Source: Acanthopleura granulata
Taxonomy: Eukaryota; Mollusca; Polyplacophora; Chitonida; Chitonidae
DNA length: 64,000 nt
Reading direction: 5' to 3'
Assembly: GCA_016165875.1 (NCBI GenBank)
Contig: JABBOT010000003.1
Location: 25,112,384-25,176,383 of the forward strand
Part shown: one piece after another, positions 1-13,800 of the stretch
Numbering within the stretch: the first letter of the stretch is position 1
Layout: each line of letters begins with the position of its first letter
Notes under the pieces: model-generated
Told to the model about the DNA's origin: nothing
Database searches by the model: none
Seen by the model: the letters and a program-made list of their open reading frames with translations, nothing else
Program-made: the position numbers and the translations under genes

Positions 1-1808
1 ATGTTCACGTGTCAGTTGTGTCACTTTGAAGTAAATTCATGCTGAGAAGCGGGATTTCGCATTACATGAACTGTATCCCGGAAGTACCACATTGTGGAGA
101 ATACGGAAATCTCCAAGCTCTCCGTTCTGTCAAGGTGGTTTGGTTGTGGAGAGTCACTTGACAACCATGGCCAGCAGCGGGAGGTATTTATTGCATGAAA
201 TATTTTTAAAAAGGATTTCTCCTTTTTTTCTTATTTTTTTATTTGTCAATAATTTAATTGAAGGAGACGTTTAACTCTTTACCTGTACTCCAATTTACCA
301 TATCAATGAATAAGAAACAGTTATACATACTCAATATACCCATTCGTCCATGTCAAAGCTACAGGCATTGCGGCATTTGATTTATTTTTATCCCCACTTT
401 TCAAGAGTTCTGGTGAAATTTGTGGTTTGTGTCTATTCTTTTACTCCCAAGAGATTTCAGAGAGTGCAGTTCACATAGCTCTGAGAGAGACAAAGAATCA
501 AGCCTAGATCTTCAAGACCTCTTACTATTTTGTACTCATGAACTTTCAGTGGACTGTTTAGTGAATCAAAAATTTCTGAATACACAAATATACATTTGAT
601 GCCACTGAATACATATCGGTTCTCTGAGGTGTCTTCAATCCAGGGCGTTTTTCCGGCTCTAAAGTCCATTGTGGACACCAATAAATCAATCATCAAGTCT
701 TTTTGAACAGCTGAGCTTTGCTACATTTCGAACTTTTCAACAGTCCTACTACTAAGATCTCCATTGAATACCAATCAACACAAGTAAGACAGATCCCATG
801 AGATTATTTCACACTTCTGATTTAGATGCTGAAGTATAAAGAGCACACAATTTCAGGGGTAGTGAACAGGCAAATGAAAATGATAACGACAGGATCACAA
901 TAAGATATGCCTTTTGCTGTAAACTGAAATGCCTTGTTTCACGCAGTGTGCCTAATGGTCGATGAATAGATGAAATAAACATACAGGGAGGCTACCAGAG
1001 GATCACCTCTTAGATTGCATATTTTCTTAGTTCCCTATCAAAAGTCCTCGCAATGTAACATTACGGTTTACCGAAATGCCCTCTCTCTGGATTACTTCTC
1101 GAATAACAGTGTATATTTCTGTCCCAGTATCTTGTCTGTATTAAAACTAACTAATTCACATGAATTCCAAGAAATGAGTTAGATGTTTTCAATGCACTAA
1201 AGTTCTATGCAAAAGTATCCTATTTTATTCCCAGTTACATGTACTGTGTTATACAAATGAAATACACATTTACATTCTCAAAAGTTCCACGATGAATTTA
1301 TCCCTATACACATATATGCAAGAATAAATATATTCCAATTTATCTTTTCATGTCTTATGTTCAAAAATGCAGGTGAATATAAATTGTACACTCGCATGTA
1401 AGTGCTTGTCACAAATAAAACTGTGGTTGAATGCCAAAGTGCTGGGGTTCACCCTGTTCCCAGTTCTCCCAGATGCTTTGAATGGTCTCCATCTGTAGAA
1501 AAATCAGGAGTCCCCTTCCCTATTTCCACAATCTCATAATAGCAGAGTGCCTGTGATTATTTCCTGCCCTAAAATTCAACCTTCTGTTCCCTCAGATGGA
1601 TCATCTCAGTGCTAATATGCAGGTAATGTCACTGTAAATCTTGTCAGTCTGGACAGCCATCTGCCACAGATTTCCTGCCCAGTATGGAACAGGCACTCTG
1701 CCATTAGGAGAATGGATGGCCAGTGCCTTCTGTGGTTGGCTCATCCTGTTCCTAATACCCTTGATTATGGGTTTTACCACATTCTCAGTGACCTCTGATA
1801 CTCAGACT
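1..1808. other. 3' flank of SEC63, no gene recognised
   Basis: This stretch lies downstream of the SEC63 stop codon on the minus strand. Its proximal part (roughly 1,200-1,808) is probably SEC63 3' UTR. I see no convincing exon. The short open frames, such as one at 457-696 on the minus strand, lack splice context or a recognisable motif. Nothing else is supported. Confidence 0.5.
1224..1229 (-). terminator. Candidate poly(A) signal for SEC63
   Basis: The plus strand reads TTTATT, so the minus strand carries AATAAA about 580 nt after the SEC63 stop codon. That spacing is plausible for a 3' UTR end. In AT-rich DNA the hexamer is common by chance, so this is only a candidate. Confidence 0.25.
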
Positions 1809-4800
1809 TTACTCTGAGTCCTCCTCCTCTGTAGAGTAGTCAGAGTCCTCACTCTCTTCTTCCTGTTCCTTCTCCTCATCATCTGACAATTCCCACTGTG
1901 GATGGTCTTCGACAATCTTTGCCTCCTTCACATCAAGCTGTAACATAAGCATGTAGATCAGCATAATTTCCCTCAGTAGTTTCAAAGATAAAGCTTTACA
2001 AATGAAACAGGCACATAAACAATGACCTGACAGAGTAAGTCTAATTCCTGAACCTCTTTTGCCTAAGAAAGTGCAACCTTCAAAGCAATTAATGCACATT
2101 TTTGATTTGATTTTGGAGACAGAACTACACTGGTAGGGTTTGGCTTCACAAAAGGTACCATTTTATCCCTCTACACAGCATAATGCTGTCAGAGTATGCT
2201 TGAACAAACATCTTGCAATACATGCAAAATTGTTGAGGGATTTCGGAACACTCGGTTCGTATATCTTGCTACATGTGAAGGAAATTTTAATGGTAATGTG
2301 AAATTGTAATACAGAAATGTTCACAGCATGGGATGAACCATTATTACCAATTTTGATTGGTGCATATTCTTGCCCACCTACTAAAATTCTCACATGGAAT
2401 ACTGTGACGTATTACAGTTTTGCATTCGTTTCATTCATACAGCTTTTCACCTTACTAAGTAATAATGAAACCATGTTTTTCACTTACCTTAATGTTCTGC
2501 ATTTGATCAAAATCCAGGTAGGAATCTGATCTCATTATCACAGAATAGTGGTAGATACCAGGTCTTGGAGGGGCGGAGAACTTCAACTTCACCTGACAAA
2601 CAAAACACCAGTACACAATGGTTACTTACAACGTGTAAATACATGTTGTAACTACATGTAGTCCAAGCTGCAGTGTACAGAAAAGATATCAAGAGAACTG
2701 AAGACAAAAACACAACACCGTAACTACCAAGCAAATTCAGTGAACTTGTATTCTATGCAATACTTGCTAGTTTTTCAAATTTGATCTCAGCCTCCTCAAT
2801 ATAAACTTGTACAGGACACTTTCTATAAAATCAATTAATACTGGGAGTAGTAATTGCACAAACACCTAAGTGAGACAGAAGGGCAGACCTGAATGAATAT
2901 CCCTTGCTCTAAAGGAACACTGGCATTAAAAAGCTCTATCATAATTAAGTACATTAGTAACTTAGTGACAAATAAGAGAAAACTCACTTCCTCTTCTGTT
3001 TTGAGACTACAGAGCTGTACTGGGGCTGTGATCAACATGTGGGCCTTTCTGTCGGCTACATACACCCACCAAGCCTCCTGCTTCTCCTGTACAACAACAA
3101 CAGTGGATTTAGTCTTCATTTATTTATTTTAGTGAACTGGTGTTTAATGACGCACTAGAGTATTTCCCCTTATATGACAGCCGCCAGGTCTATGGGGGGG
3201 GGGGGGAGGAGGAGGAAACTGCAGTGCTTTATGAAAACCCCTGGACTTGAAAGTCGCTGCCGAAACATCATGATGTGGACGTGTTTAACACCACGCTCCA
3301 AAATTACACATTACAAAAGAAAAACACAGATAAAACCACAGAAATCCAGCGATAAAATGTTCCGTACTTGAAGCCCTACAACCTAACATCTTTTTAGTAC
3401 TAAAGATCATAGGATCTGGCAGCTTTGAAGCCCTACAACCTAACATCTTTTTAGTACTAAAGATCGTAGGATCTGGCAGCTGACAGACTCTCTCACATGT
3501 TTCATCCAGGACATTATTTCACATCCTGCACAAATGAAAATTACATGGCACTGCTTCATGAATAACCACACATTTTGGCTGACAGTAATACTATGATCAG
3601 TAACACAAAAACACGAGAGCTTCCTCCAAATGGCGAGACTTACAATAGGGAAGTACGGACAGTGGACAGGATGGCTTTCTTTAGCTTTTGTCTCCAGCAC
3701 GGTTTCCTTTTTGGCTTCCTCCTGGTATTGTGACCAATCCTCATCGTCGTCGGCTGGCTCGTGGTCGTTGCCTGGATTGTGGTCCTCAGCTCCAGAGTTC
3801 TCACTCTCCTCAGCCTGGGACATTTCCTCATCGCTCTCCTCTCCCTTTTCCGCTGCTGGTTGCTCCTCTGATGGTATTGTCTGTAACAATGCACAGGGAT
3901 GTAGCTACACATAAATGTTGTTCCAGTATTATTGTTTCCCTCTGTAATTAATGATTGACTGATTGGTGTTTTAATGACAGGGCTCGAGAATTTTTCACAT
4001 AAATAACAACATAAACTAAACCACTGTTCTGTGCCAGGTACCTGGCAAACCTCTTGTTTAGACTTCATTTATTTATTTATTTGATTAGTGATTTACCCTC
4101 CACTCAAGAATAGTTCCCCTACATGATGGCTGCCAGCATTATGGTGGGAGGAAACTGGTCAAGAGTCTAGTTGCTGCAGTGAGCAAGTGCTTTAACCCTC
4201 TCAGCCAGCCAGGTCCAAGAAATAAAGGCTACTGATGTCAAACTCATGGAATTACTGCATGACTGATCAGGATTTACCATGACTTCAACAATATCACATT
4301 AAACAACAACAACAACACAAGCAGTGAGTTTAATTAATGAAATGCAATGTCATACTGTATATATTTTATTACAGCTTTAGAATATTTGTGAATCAGACAG
4401 AGGTACAATAAGGGGTTTTCTGGGCACTTTTTGGGTTACCACAATTAGACATATCAGAAAAATGAGTTTCAGCCAAATCTTGTACTGAGTTTTCATGAAA
4501 TAAATTGAGCCTTTGTTACATCGGTGAGGAGAAAAAATTTCTGAGTTTTCTGAGTTCTTCAAATCGAGTTTCTAAAAAGAAACTGGCTGAAAACCAGTTG
4601 ACTGTTCTCACCCCATTCGGGTCCTTGAGGCTGTCCTGACTAGGCTTAGCTGTGCCGACCCCCGCTGCAGCTTTCCAGTTATACACCTGTTTCACCTTCT
4701 TCTTCTGCTTGCCATGACCGCCTTTCTTCTTCTGTTTCTTCTGTTTCTCCCAGACTCTGGGTTTCCTTAGCGGAGAATCTCCTGCCTGAAGACACCAAAA

Positions 4801-7800
4801 CCCAGACCTTAATCATGACAGGGAAATGGAAGTCGGGGGTCTTAAAGCCTGAAATTCTTCCGCTATCTTCTGGCTAATTAAGTCTACATGAACTATCAGT
4901 CTTTCACAATCATGACTGATATCCCTTCTGTGAGATTCATACTGACAGCAACAGACTTGGATTGAAAATGGCAGTAAACGAAATTTGGTTTGCTGTCCAT
5001 GCACCAGGTACATCTGTGTTAACAGTGACGTTATGGTCTTAATTATTCACAAGGTGATATCAGGTCAGAATTACTGCAGGATTAAAGGAAAACCTGCTTT
5101 TCCAGTGCACACCTTTGACAACACACGAAAATATACACGATTTCCAGGTTGGTCACTGGAAGACCACATGTGTGTATTTTTGAAAGCTAAGCTGGGAAGA
5201 ATGAAACAGATCTGGGATCTAGAAATTCTCCTACACCGCCTCACTCTAACATGTCGAATCTGGGTTTGTACACTCATAAAATTTGAAGACTCTTGCCTCT
5301 TCCTTGCAATAAACATGTTCTATAACACACGTTCTTCATATGGCCTGTTTGTTGATGATGCAGAGGTCAGTTTTATCAATGAATCAACTAGGGACCAAGA
5401 TCATTTTTCCAGGATTTTAAAAGCCTCATTTTTTCAACACTTGATACTGTACCTGGTTGGTATCCTCTTCCGCCTCTTCCATCTTAACATCTTCCTCCAC
5501 CGGCTGTTCAGGGTCTATGTGCTCCTTATCAAACAACTCGGACATGCTCTGTCGGCTGAGAGTCACCGTCACCGTGACGATAGACCCAGCTGTTATTGTG
5601 GAATCCTCATCGTCCAAAACTGAAGACCAAAACAATAAACAATTACCATCAAAGCCTTTTATGAAAATTAATTTATTAATTTGATTATTGCTTACTGCAA
5701 TGAGAATTTTTCATTTACATAATTTAGGTCTGTGTTTTTGGTCTAGGAAACTGGAAAACCATGTGTATTAAAGCCACCAACCTCCGGGAAGTTACTGATA
5801 ACCTTTCCTACACAAGACAAACAGGCATTTGCTTCTGGCTTATTACCACGAAGGTCCCTCAAATAATGAGTATGAGAGAATCTACCATTTCTCCATGTAA
5901 GCAGTAATTAATTGTATTCATGTTTTTCTTTTATATGCTTTTTGTATGAATAAGAGTGAACAAAATCCAGGTCCTCACATCTGACAAACTTTCTGACACA
6001 AAACTGCACACGACAGTTTGTAAGCAGAATATGGTCTATAAAGACATCCAGGCACCTACTTCCAGTGTATCTTCAAATTCCAAATTCCTTACTTTAGATG
6101 GAGGAAGTTTTGATCAGATATAAAGCTGAAGAGTGAGCATGATCTGACCTTCTGATCGTACTGTCATTTCCACATTGGGCATATCTGACGCCACGTTAAT
6201 GACATCCTGGTACTCAGAGTCGCTCAAGGTACGCAGCAGGGAGCGTCGATCTTCTGATTTCATCGCCACAAACTCACGGATGCTACGGATTGTCCTCTGT
6301 CAGGTGAAAAATGAACACATCATGGAGTCAACAGAAAATGGAGAGCTAGCAAGAAGTGGATATGACACTCACTAAGAGCACTCACAACCCATCAAGGAAG
6401 GCTGGGCTTGTGTTTGAGGCAATAACTATGTTTCTAGTTACAACAATACATCATCACCCCTGACCAATAGCTTTATACAATCATGTACAAAAGTGTTTCA
6501 GCATGTGGCGTGTTTCGTGAGACAGATATTGTAGAGTGCTGGACTTACCACGCATTAGGCAAACTAAATACATCACCTATTCATGTTACATGTTCCCATG
6601 ATTATGGTAACAAACACGTCCCCTCTGACCTAGCACTTACCCGCCTTGTGCAGAAGTGTTTGAGCATGTCTTGCGTGATGTGCGGCAGCTGGAGTAGCGG
6701 GCTTGACTTGTCCTCTAATCCTTGAATGATCATCTGAGATAACTTCATGCAGTTTTCAGCGGTTTCCAGTCGAGGCATGTGTGCCACTAAACAACAAAAA
6801 CGCAAACAAGACAAATAGTCTGAAGGGATAAAAACTAGTGCTTTACATAAACAGGAAGGTGTACTTGAAACAATGTATCAATAGTTCAGTATTCAACTTG
6901 CTATTACTGTATTTAATCAGAAAAAAAACAGCTATGACTACCTATTTTGCCTGGCCATTGTTTTGCCCTCAATATTCATAACTTTGAAGACAGCACATAT
7001 CAGAAAGTATTTTGAGTTTTTTCATGATGATCAGATATACGTGAAGATGACATAAGTGCCTTGCAGGAGTCACGGTCCGTCACCACACCTTCTCATGTAC
7101 CACAGAAAATATTTGGCTCATTAATAACCATCTCACAATGACCAGGTAGAAATGCTTCATGTAACCAGTCAAACACCTGTTTCCTGGTCCCTAGACATAC
7201 TCACATCTGCCGGTGGCTGCTCCCGCCACTAACTGAGCCACACAGTTGATCATCTCGTTGATCAGGTATGGACATTTCTCCAGCACATACTGACGATCTG
7301 CAAATTAAATGGGTGACATTACAGGTATGTAAAAAATACTGCTAAATTAATTCCTTTTTATACTGTATGAATTCCATGCTCAAGTATTTTTCTCGAGTAA
7401 CAGAGCAATAAATTTAAGCTGTGGACGACACTGTACTGGTAAACAATCAACCATTAGCAAGTTCCTCTTGAAATGAAAATGATGCACAGATCTGCACGCC
7501 ATACCTGTGGCGGACAAGAGGTTTTCAAGGAATGTAAGTGTGTGCAAATAGCCTTGTGAGTACCACAGATGATTTATTGTCACCAATATCCCACAAAAAT
7601 TTAAGAATTTCGTGCCTAACATTGGGATTGAACCCCCACCTCAGGTGTCTATGGCTGGAATAATGTGTTCATGATTAACACACATGTAAGTATTCACATT
7701 GTCACAGAATCTCACAAACTTTGACATTAATTACTCTATAAAATATACAGAGTGCAGTGTAAACCTCTTCCGTACATAGTTCAGGAATGAGTGACACGTA

Positions 7801-10800
7801 ACACTATATCTTTGGTGGAAAGGACACACCCAGGTTTCTAGCAAATAGCCTGTAATTGGATTACATGTGAAACAGATGATATACATAAACTGTTGTCACT
7901 TCACAATCTAGTCGAATTTCCAATCTTTGTGACTTCTATAGAATGCCCATCTCTTATATCCCCTTTGAATTGAAAATAAAACATCAGATTTAACATATCT
8001 GGTCACTCTGACTGTGCAAACCAGAACATCACAGATTTAATTTTGCACTATATCTGGTGACAGTGCCGTACCTAACTCCAGAGAATTAGGGGGGAGCTTC
8101 AGTCTCATGAGATGAGAGTGGATCAGGGCCCTGGCCTTCACACTGTAAGGGAAACACAGCGGCTTCTCTTTGTTCTTCTCGTTCAGGTTGGGCAGATCCC
8201 TCATCAGCTAAACAATACAACATTTCACATGAGTCCACGCACATTGTCAAACTTCATGATGACTGATTGTCTACCTAACTTATTTGTGCTAAAAATTCAG
8301 TAGCAAAAACACATTAATTTTTTTACAGGCAAATACAACGTAAAGTTCATAAAATATTACATTTGGTGCTGAAGCTTATATTTTCACAGAATAAAGTTCA
8401 AGATTATAAACTAATCTCTAAACACCTTTCTAAGACCAACAATACTCTCAGAATGAGCAAAACTAAGCAATTTTGTCATTACTACAGTTGTTATTTCAAA
8501 TACATGTATAGTAAATAAATCTGCTATAGCCTACAAGTAACAAGATGATTATAGAGCATAATATTTTTCTTTCATGTACCAGTAGTCTATCATGTAAACT
8601 TGACTTCACAACATCTTGTCCCCTCACAGGAACATAAATGTTATCTAATTGTGAAGTCTCCAGGAAATAGCCTGCTTGGAAAATGGACATACTCCACTGA
8701 ATTTAACTGCTTCCTTGACTGTGGACATGTGATACTTTACATGACTGACGTACCATTGGTATTTCCTCATTGTCACTAGGCCTCTCTACAATGTCTTTGT
8801 TATGGAACTTGTCAAATTCCCATGATGCGGCTAACACCATTATGGCTCCTGTGCGAACATCAAGGAATGGTCATCATTAATTTAATACTGCAAGATTATG
8901 ATTAAAAAAAATAATAATCCATGGAATTAACTAGACTAGAGGTTATTCAATTTTAGGATGTACACCTCAAATTTCTCATTCAAAAGTTCATCTTTTAGTC
9001 CACATAATTCCTGTCTAAATAAATGTCTAATTTACACTTTGTTAATTTAAAAATGACCACATATAGATTACGCAAAATACAAGAAAATAATATTTCCAAC
9101 ATGACTCTGGAACTGTTTTTAATATACAGGGTAATGTTTTAACTTTCACCTTTAATGACCTATACTTCATATTGTACTTTTACATGCTGTATTTATTTTC
9201 ATTATTTATGTCATGTGTTTCATTATCTACATGTAGGTGGCATATTTATTTCCATTATCCATGACCTGTGCTTTTTTTCCATTGCCAGTTTCCTGCACCT
9301 CTTATTTACATGATTCAAGTCATCTTCAGAGCTTACTTTTGAGGATCATGTTTGGAGTCTTGTGGAAAAAGTAGCAATAGAGTTTGGTGGTATCCAGCAG
9401 AACCTGGTCTCCTGTGAACTTGATGGACCGGTACCACCATGTCCCCTGACAAAACACACACACACATCCAGTCAAACAGGAATTTTTACAACGGAAATAT
9501 CTGAACAAACTTACTATGTATGAACAGAGATTCAAAGTCACTTGAAGTAGTAGAGCGTATTTATTCTAAAACACTGTTGAGCACAGATACACGTCCACTG
9601 CATGTATGGAGGAAACTTGGAAACAGCAGAAAGTTCAAACTGCAACTGGTTAATATGATAATGAAAAGCTTCAGTAGATCTGAAGAAAGATAATGAGATG
9701 TACTTACCACTGCTAAAGGCAGAATGATGAGAAATATGGCAGCATACACGCCCAGGACCTGTGAACAACAGGTGAGAATAGCACAACAGAGAATTATTAC
9801 CAGTTTCCTTTAAATGTCAAAACAATGTTCGGCCTGGGTTGATAAAATTAAAATCCTACATTTATTTGACTGACGTTATTGAGCATGAACAAGAATATTT
9901 CACTTTCTTTAGCATGACATATAATTCACTGTTTGAGGGGCTTAGCGTAACTTTTAAAATTTAAGTTGAATTAACAGTAGTCTAAATCCCACAGCTGTGT
10001 ACCCTGGATTATTCATATCATGACAATACCACCTGTCTGAAAATGACAGATCTGTTAAATTTCCAAAAAAACAGTATTTAAATGGCTTAAGGGTTGCTAT
10101 TCATGAATTTACATATGTTTAGTCGCTCATAAGAGTTTTGAAAACAAGCGTGTTTTGTGTTGAATTTGTACTTACCCATACAGAGTTCTCTCTTTCCACA
10201 ATCCATTTTGGCAGAGCGATACCAAATCTTGTCACTGGAATAAAACAATGGCATTTAACAACTGCTTTATGTGTTTGCTTTTTAATTAGGACTGGATGTA
10301 ATGAACAAGGTGAAAAATACATGTAATTAGCTTCTTTACCGAATGTGATTATATGTGACAACTGTAAGGAAACTAACATGTATTCTTCTGTAACATTACT
10401 AAAAGCATCTTTTAAATGTACAGACAGTCCAATTACAAGAATAAGAAACAAGGACTAGCCAGAACAAAGCTGAAGACCAGAAATCTGCAAAGAACTTATA
10501 GCAATCAAATATATGAAATTACAAGTATGGCAAATAAATAAGGTTCCAGAAGATGGGAAATTCACTTACTTATCTCACTAGAATGGTATGCTGTTTGCTC
10601 ACTTAAATGACAGGTGTCAGATTAATAGGTTGAAAAAATGAGCAAATCCCTTGGGCATCTAATCACTGGGCCCTGTAAGGTACCCATCTTATATCAAGAT
10701 CTAGACACACCCATAATTGTATCTGAGGCTTGTTATAAAGTAACCTTCAAAAGACACCCCAGCATTAAGTGTTTCTGTAGCCAATCCAAAACACCGATAT

Positions 10801-13800
10801 TTCAGACTCAACAACATCAGAGTGCCAATAGTTTGTCTAGCCAATCACAAACACTGTATATTGCACATCTTATCACATCAGAGGGTCACATATTAACTAT
10901 AACCAATCAGAAGGACTGATATTTTGCCTTTGGGAGCCATAGTGGTACATGAGAACCATACTCTGATTGGTAAATCACAAGGTGGCTATTCCCGAATCAG
11001 CAAAATTAATAAGAGTCATTTACCTCCAGGGCCATCAGGGTTGCCATACTCTTCCCAGTTCTTCCTTGAATCTTCATCTGTTAACCTGCAATGCAGAGTA
11101 TTACTTTGTTCATTCCATTTGTACTTCACAAAAGACTAACAACTATATCACTTTTATGACTGTGGCAAGGTTGGTGGTACATATACATGCATAAAAGTGT
11201 ATAGACGAACCAAAGCATTGCTCAGGAACATGTCATGGCTGGGAAATTATTTCTGACAAACAACAGAGACCAGCAGCTAGAAATGAGCAAGTGACATGAA
11301 AGGTCATCAGTTAGATGATCCCAAATGTTAAACTCACCAGGACAGAAAGCAACACTATTGTTCATGAATTAAAAAAATGCTAAGAGAGCTAGGAGACTAG
11401 ATTGTACAACAGAGGCCTGCTTCACAAAGCCAACACACATGTACTAATGTCTGACACTGATTGCGTCAGTATCAATCACGTGTACATGGCACGCAATGAG
11501 GAAGGAGTCAGGACTGAAAGATGATATGACGGGTCAACATATCCAGTCTTGGACTCTTACTTCAGAATCAACAACATCACACATATAAACAAATTACAAA
11601 CCTGAAACTTTGCAAACATCACATTCCAGATGATTGTTTATTTACAAATGTTTATGTCCAAAAGCATAAGTCCATTTGACTTTTCAAATCAAACTTGAGC
11701 CTCTTCATTTTTTGGAAGAGTCATTCCGACAAGGGGACATTATATCCAATTTTAATGCCACTGGTAGATATTATAATAACTGGAATCATTTCTTTTTTTT
11801 AAAAATCGATGTTTGACACCTCTTTCTGGTAAGGAGTCAGCAGTTTCCTTGGTGTCAAGCTTAGGTGTGGTCAATGACATATTTCAGCAGAAAACCAATC
11901 CAGTAATGCTGTACATGTCAGAGCATGATATCACAAAAATGAGGTACTATGGAAGTACTTACGCAGCATATGCCTTGGCAACTCTCATGAACTTTGCCGA
12001 GTCACCTGTGGATTTGTCAGGGTGGAGCACTAAACTCAGCTGTCGGTAAGCTCTCCTGATCTCACTGGTAGACGCACCCTGTTGCCAAACAAACATTTGT
12101 ATATATATATATATCATTAACACTTCAACATTAAACACTTAATTGTCTCTTACCAACCATATATGTGGTGCAACTGCAGCCAGGCATGCCTAATTCACGC
12201 TTAATCATTCCAAAAAAAAAAAAAAAAAAAAAAAAAAAATAAATGAACTGCATTCCTATCCAGTTTTATTTTCAATAGACTCCTCATTAAACTTATACTT
12301 TTTAAAATATCCTACAAGTTCTCATAGATCATAATTACAATGATTCTGCACTACAAGTGGGCAGACTCATCTAGAAATGAAAGTATAAACATTATTTGAA
12401 AGTTTTATTTATATATTTACTTGACTGAGGGTGGCTGCCATACTTCAAAATTTTTGACTTTAAATGATGGTGGTCAGTTTTAAGACTGGTGGATACGGAG
12501 TGCCTGATTTTAAGACTGGTAGATGTGGAGTGCCTGATTTTAAGGCTGGTGGATATGGAGTGCCTGATTTTAAGTCTGGTGGATATGGAGTGCCTGATTT
12601 TAAGACTGGTGGATATGGAGTGCCTGATTTTAAGTCTGGTGGATACGGAGTGCCTGATTTTAACATTGGTGGATACTGAGTGCCTGATTTTAAGACTGGT
12701 AGATATGGAGTGCCTGATTTTAAGACTGGTGGATACGGAGTGCCTGATTTTAAGTCTGGTGGATACGGAGTGCCTGATTTTAACATTGGTGGATACAGAG
12801 TGCCTGATTTTAAGACTGGTAGATATGGAGTGCCTGATTTTAAGAGTGGTGGATATGGAGTGCCTGATTTTAAGACTGGTAGATGTGGAGTGCCTGATTT
12901 TAAGACCGGTGGATACGGAGTGCCTGATTTTAAGACTGGTGGATACAGAGTGCCTGATTTTAAGACTGGTGGATATGGAGTACCTGATTTTCAAACCCCA
13001 TATGAAGTATGCCCTTGGTATATGCTACACTTCAAGTCCACTAAACCTGATATATGAACTTTGACTGCCTATGAAAAATGAAATCGCTTCTCCTTACCCT
13101 TTCAATGCCAAGTTCCACAAACGGGTCATATTCCACATAGTCTAGCTGAATTTTGGACACCTTGTACGCCAATAAGGCGAAGATAACCCATCCAATGGCA
13201 AGGCCAACTTTACTGTAAGTGAAAGCAGAAAATTAGTTCTGTTCTTTTTTTTTCCTACAAGAAACAATGTTCGACCTAAAAATGATGACCAAAAAGGGTT
13301 ATCGGAAAAGGTAATTGTTTGTTTCATCCAGGTTCAACTTCAGTGTGCAGGGGCCTCCATGGCTGAGGTGGTTAGCGTGCCATTGCAGCGTAATGGCCCA
13401 AGTGCCTCTCACCACTGCAGTCGCTGTGGTCCAGCTCAAGCCCACTTCCTCTCCAGCCGTAAGCGAGAAGGTCCGCCAGCAACCTGTGGATGGCCGTGGG
13501 TATCCAGTGGTCCTACCCGGTTCCCTCCCATTATAATGCTGTCTGTCTGTCTATAAGTGAAATATTCTTGAGTACAGCATAAAACACCAATCAAATAAAT
13601 AAATAACTTCAGCCTGGTTTCTGCACACACTGGTATCATGAAATATTCTTGAAATTTCTGATAAAAGTATCCCGACATTTTAATTTCAAGACAAACTTAA
13701 ACACTTAACATATTGTAACATTTATGACTAAAGAACAAACAAATATCTTAAAAGGTGCTTTCTATAAATTTAAATTATAAACACAGCCAATCTTAGTATG

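Noticed and set aside
4985..5623. 212-codon plus-strand open frame
   Set aside because: It runs antisense across SEC63 exon 5453-5619 and its flanking intron and has no motif of its own; it is a shadow.
12392..13064. Long open frames on both strands of the 30-bp repeat
   Set aside because: They arise from the repeat unit length (multiple of 3) and lack splice or start context; the array lies in a SEC63 intron.
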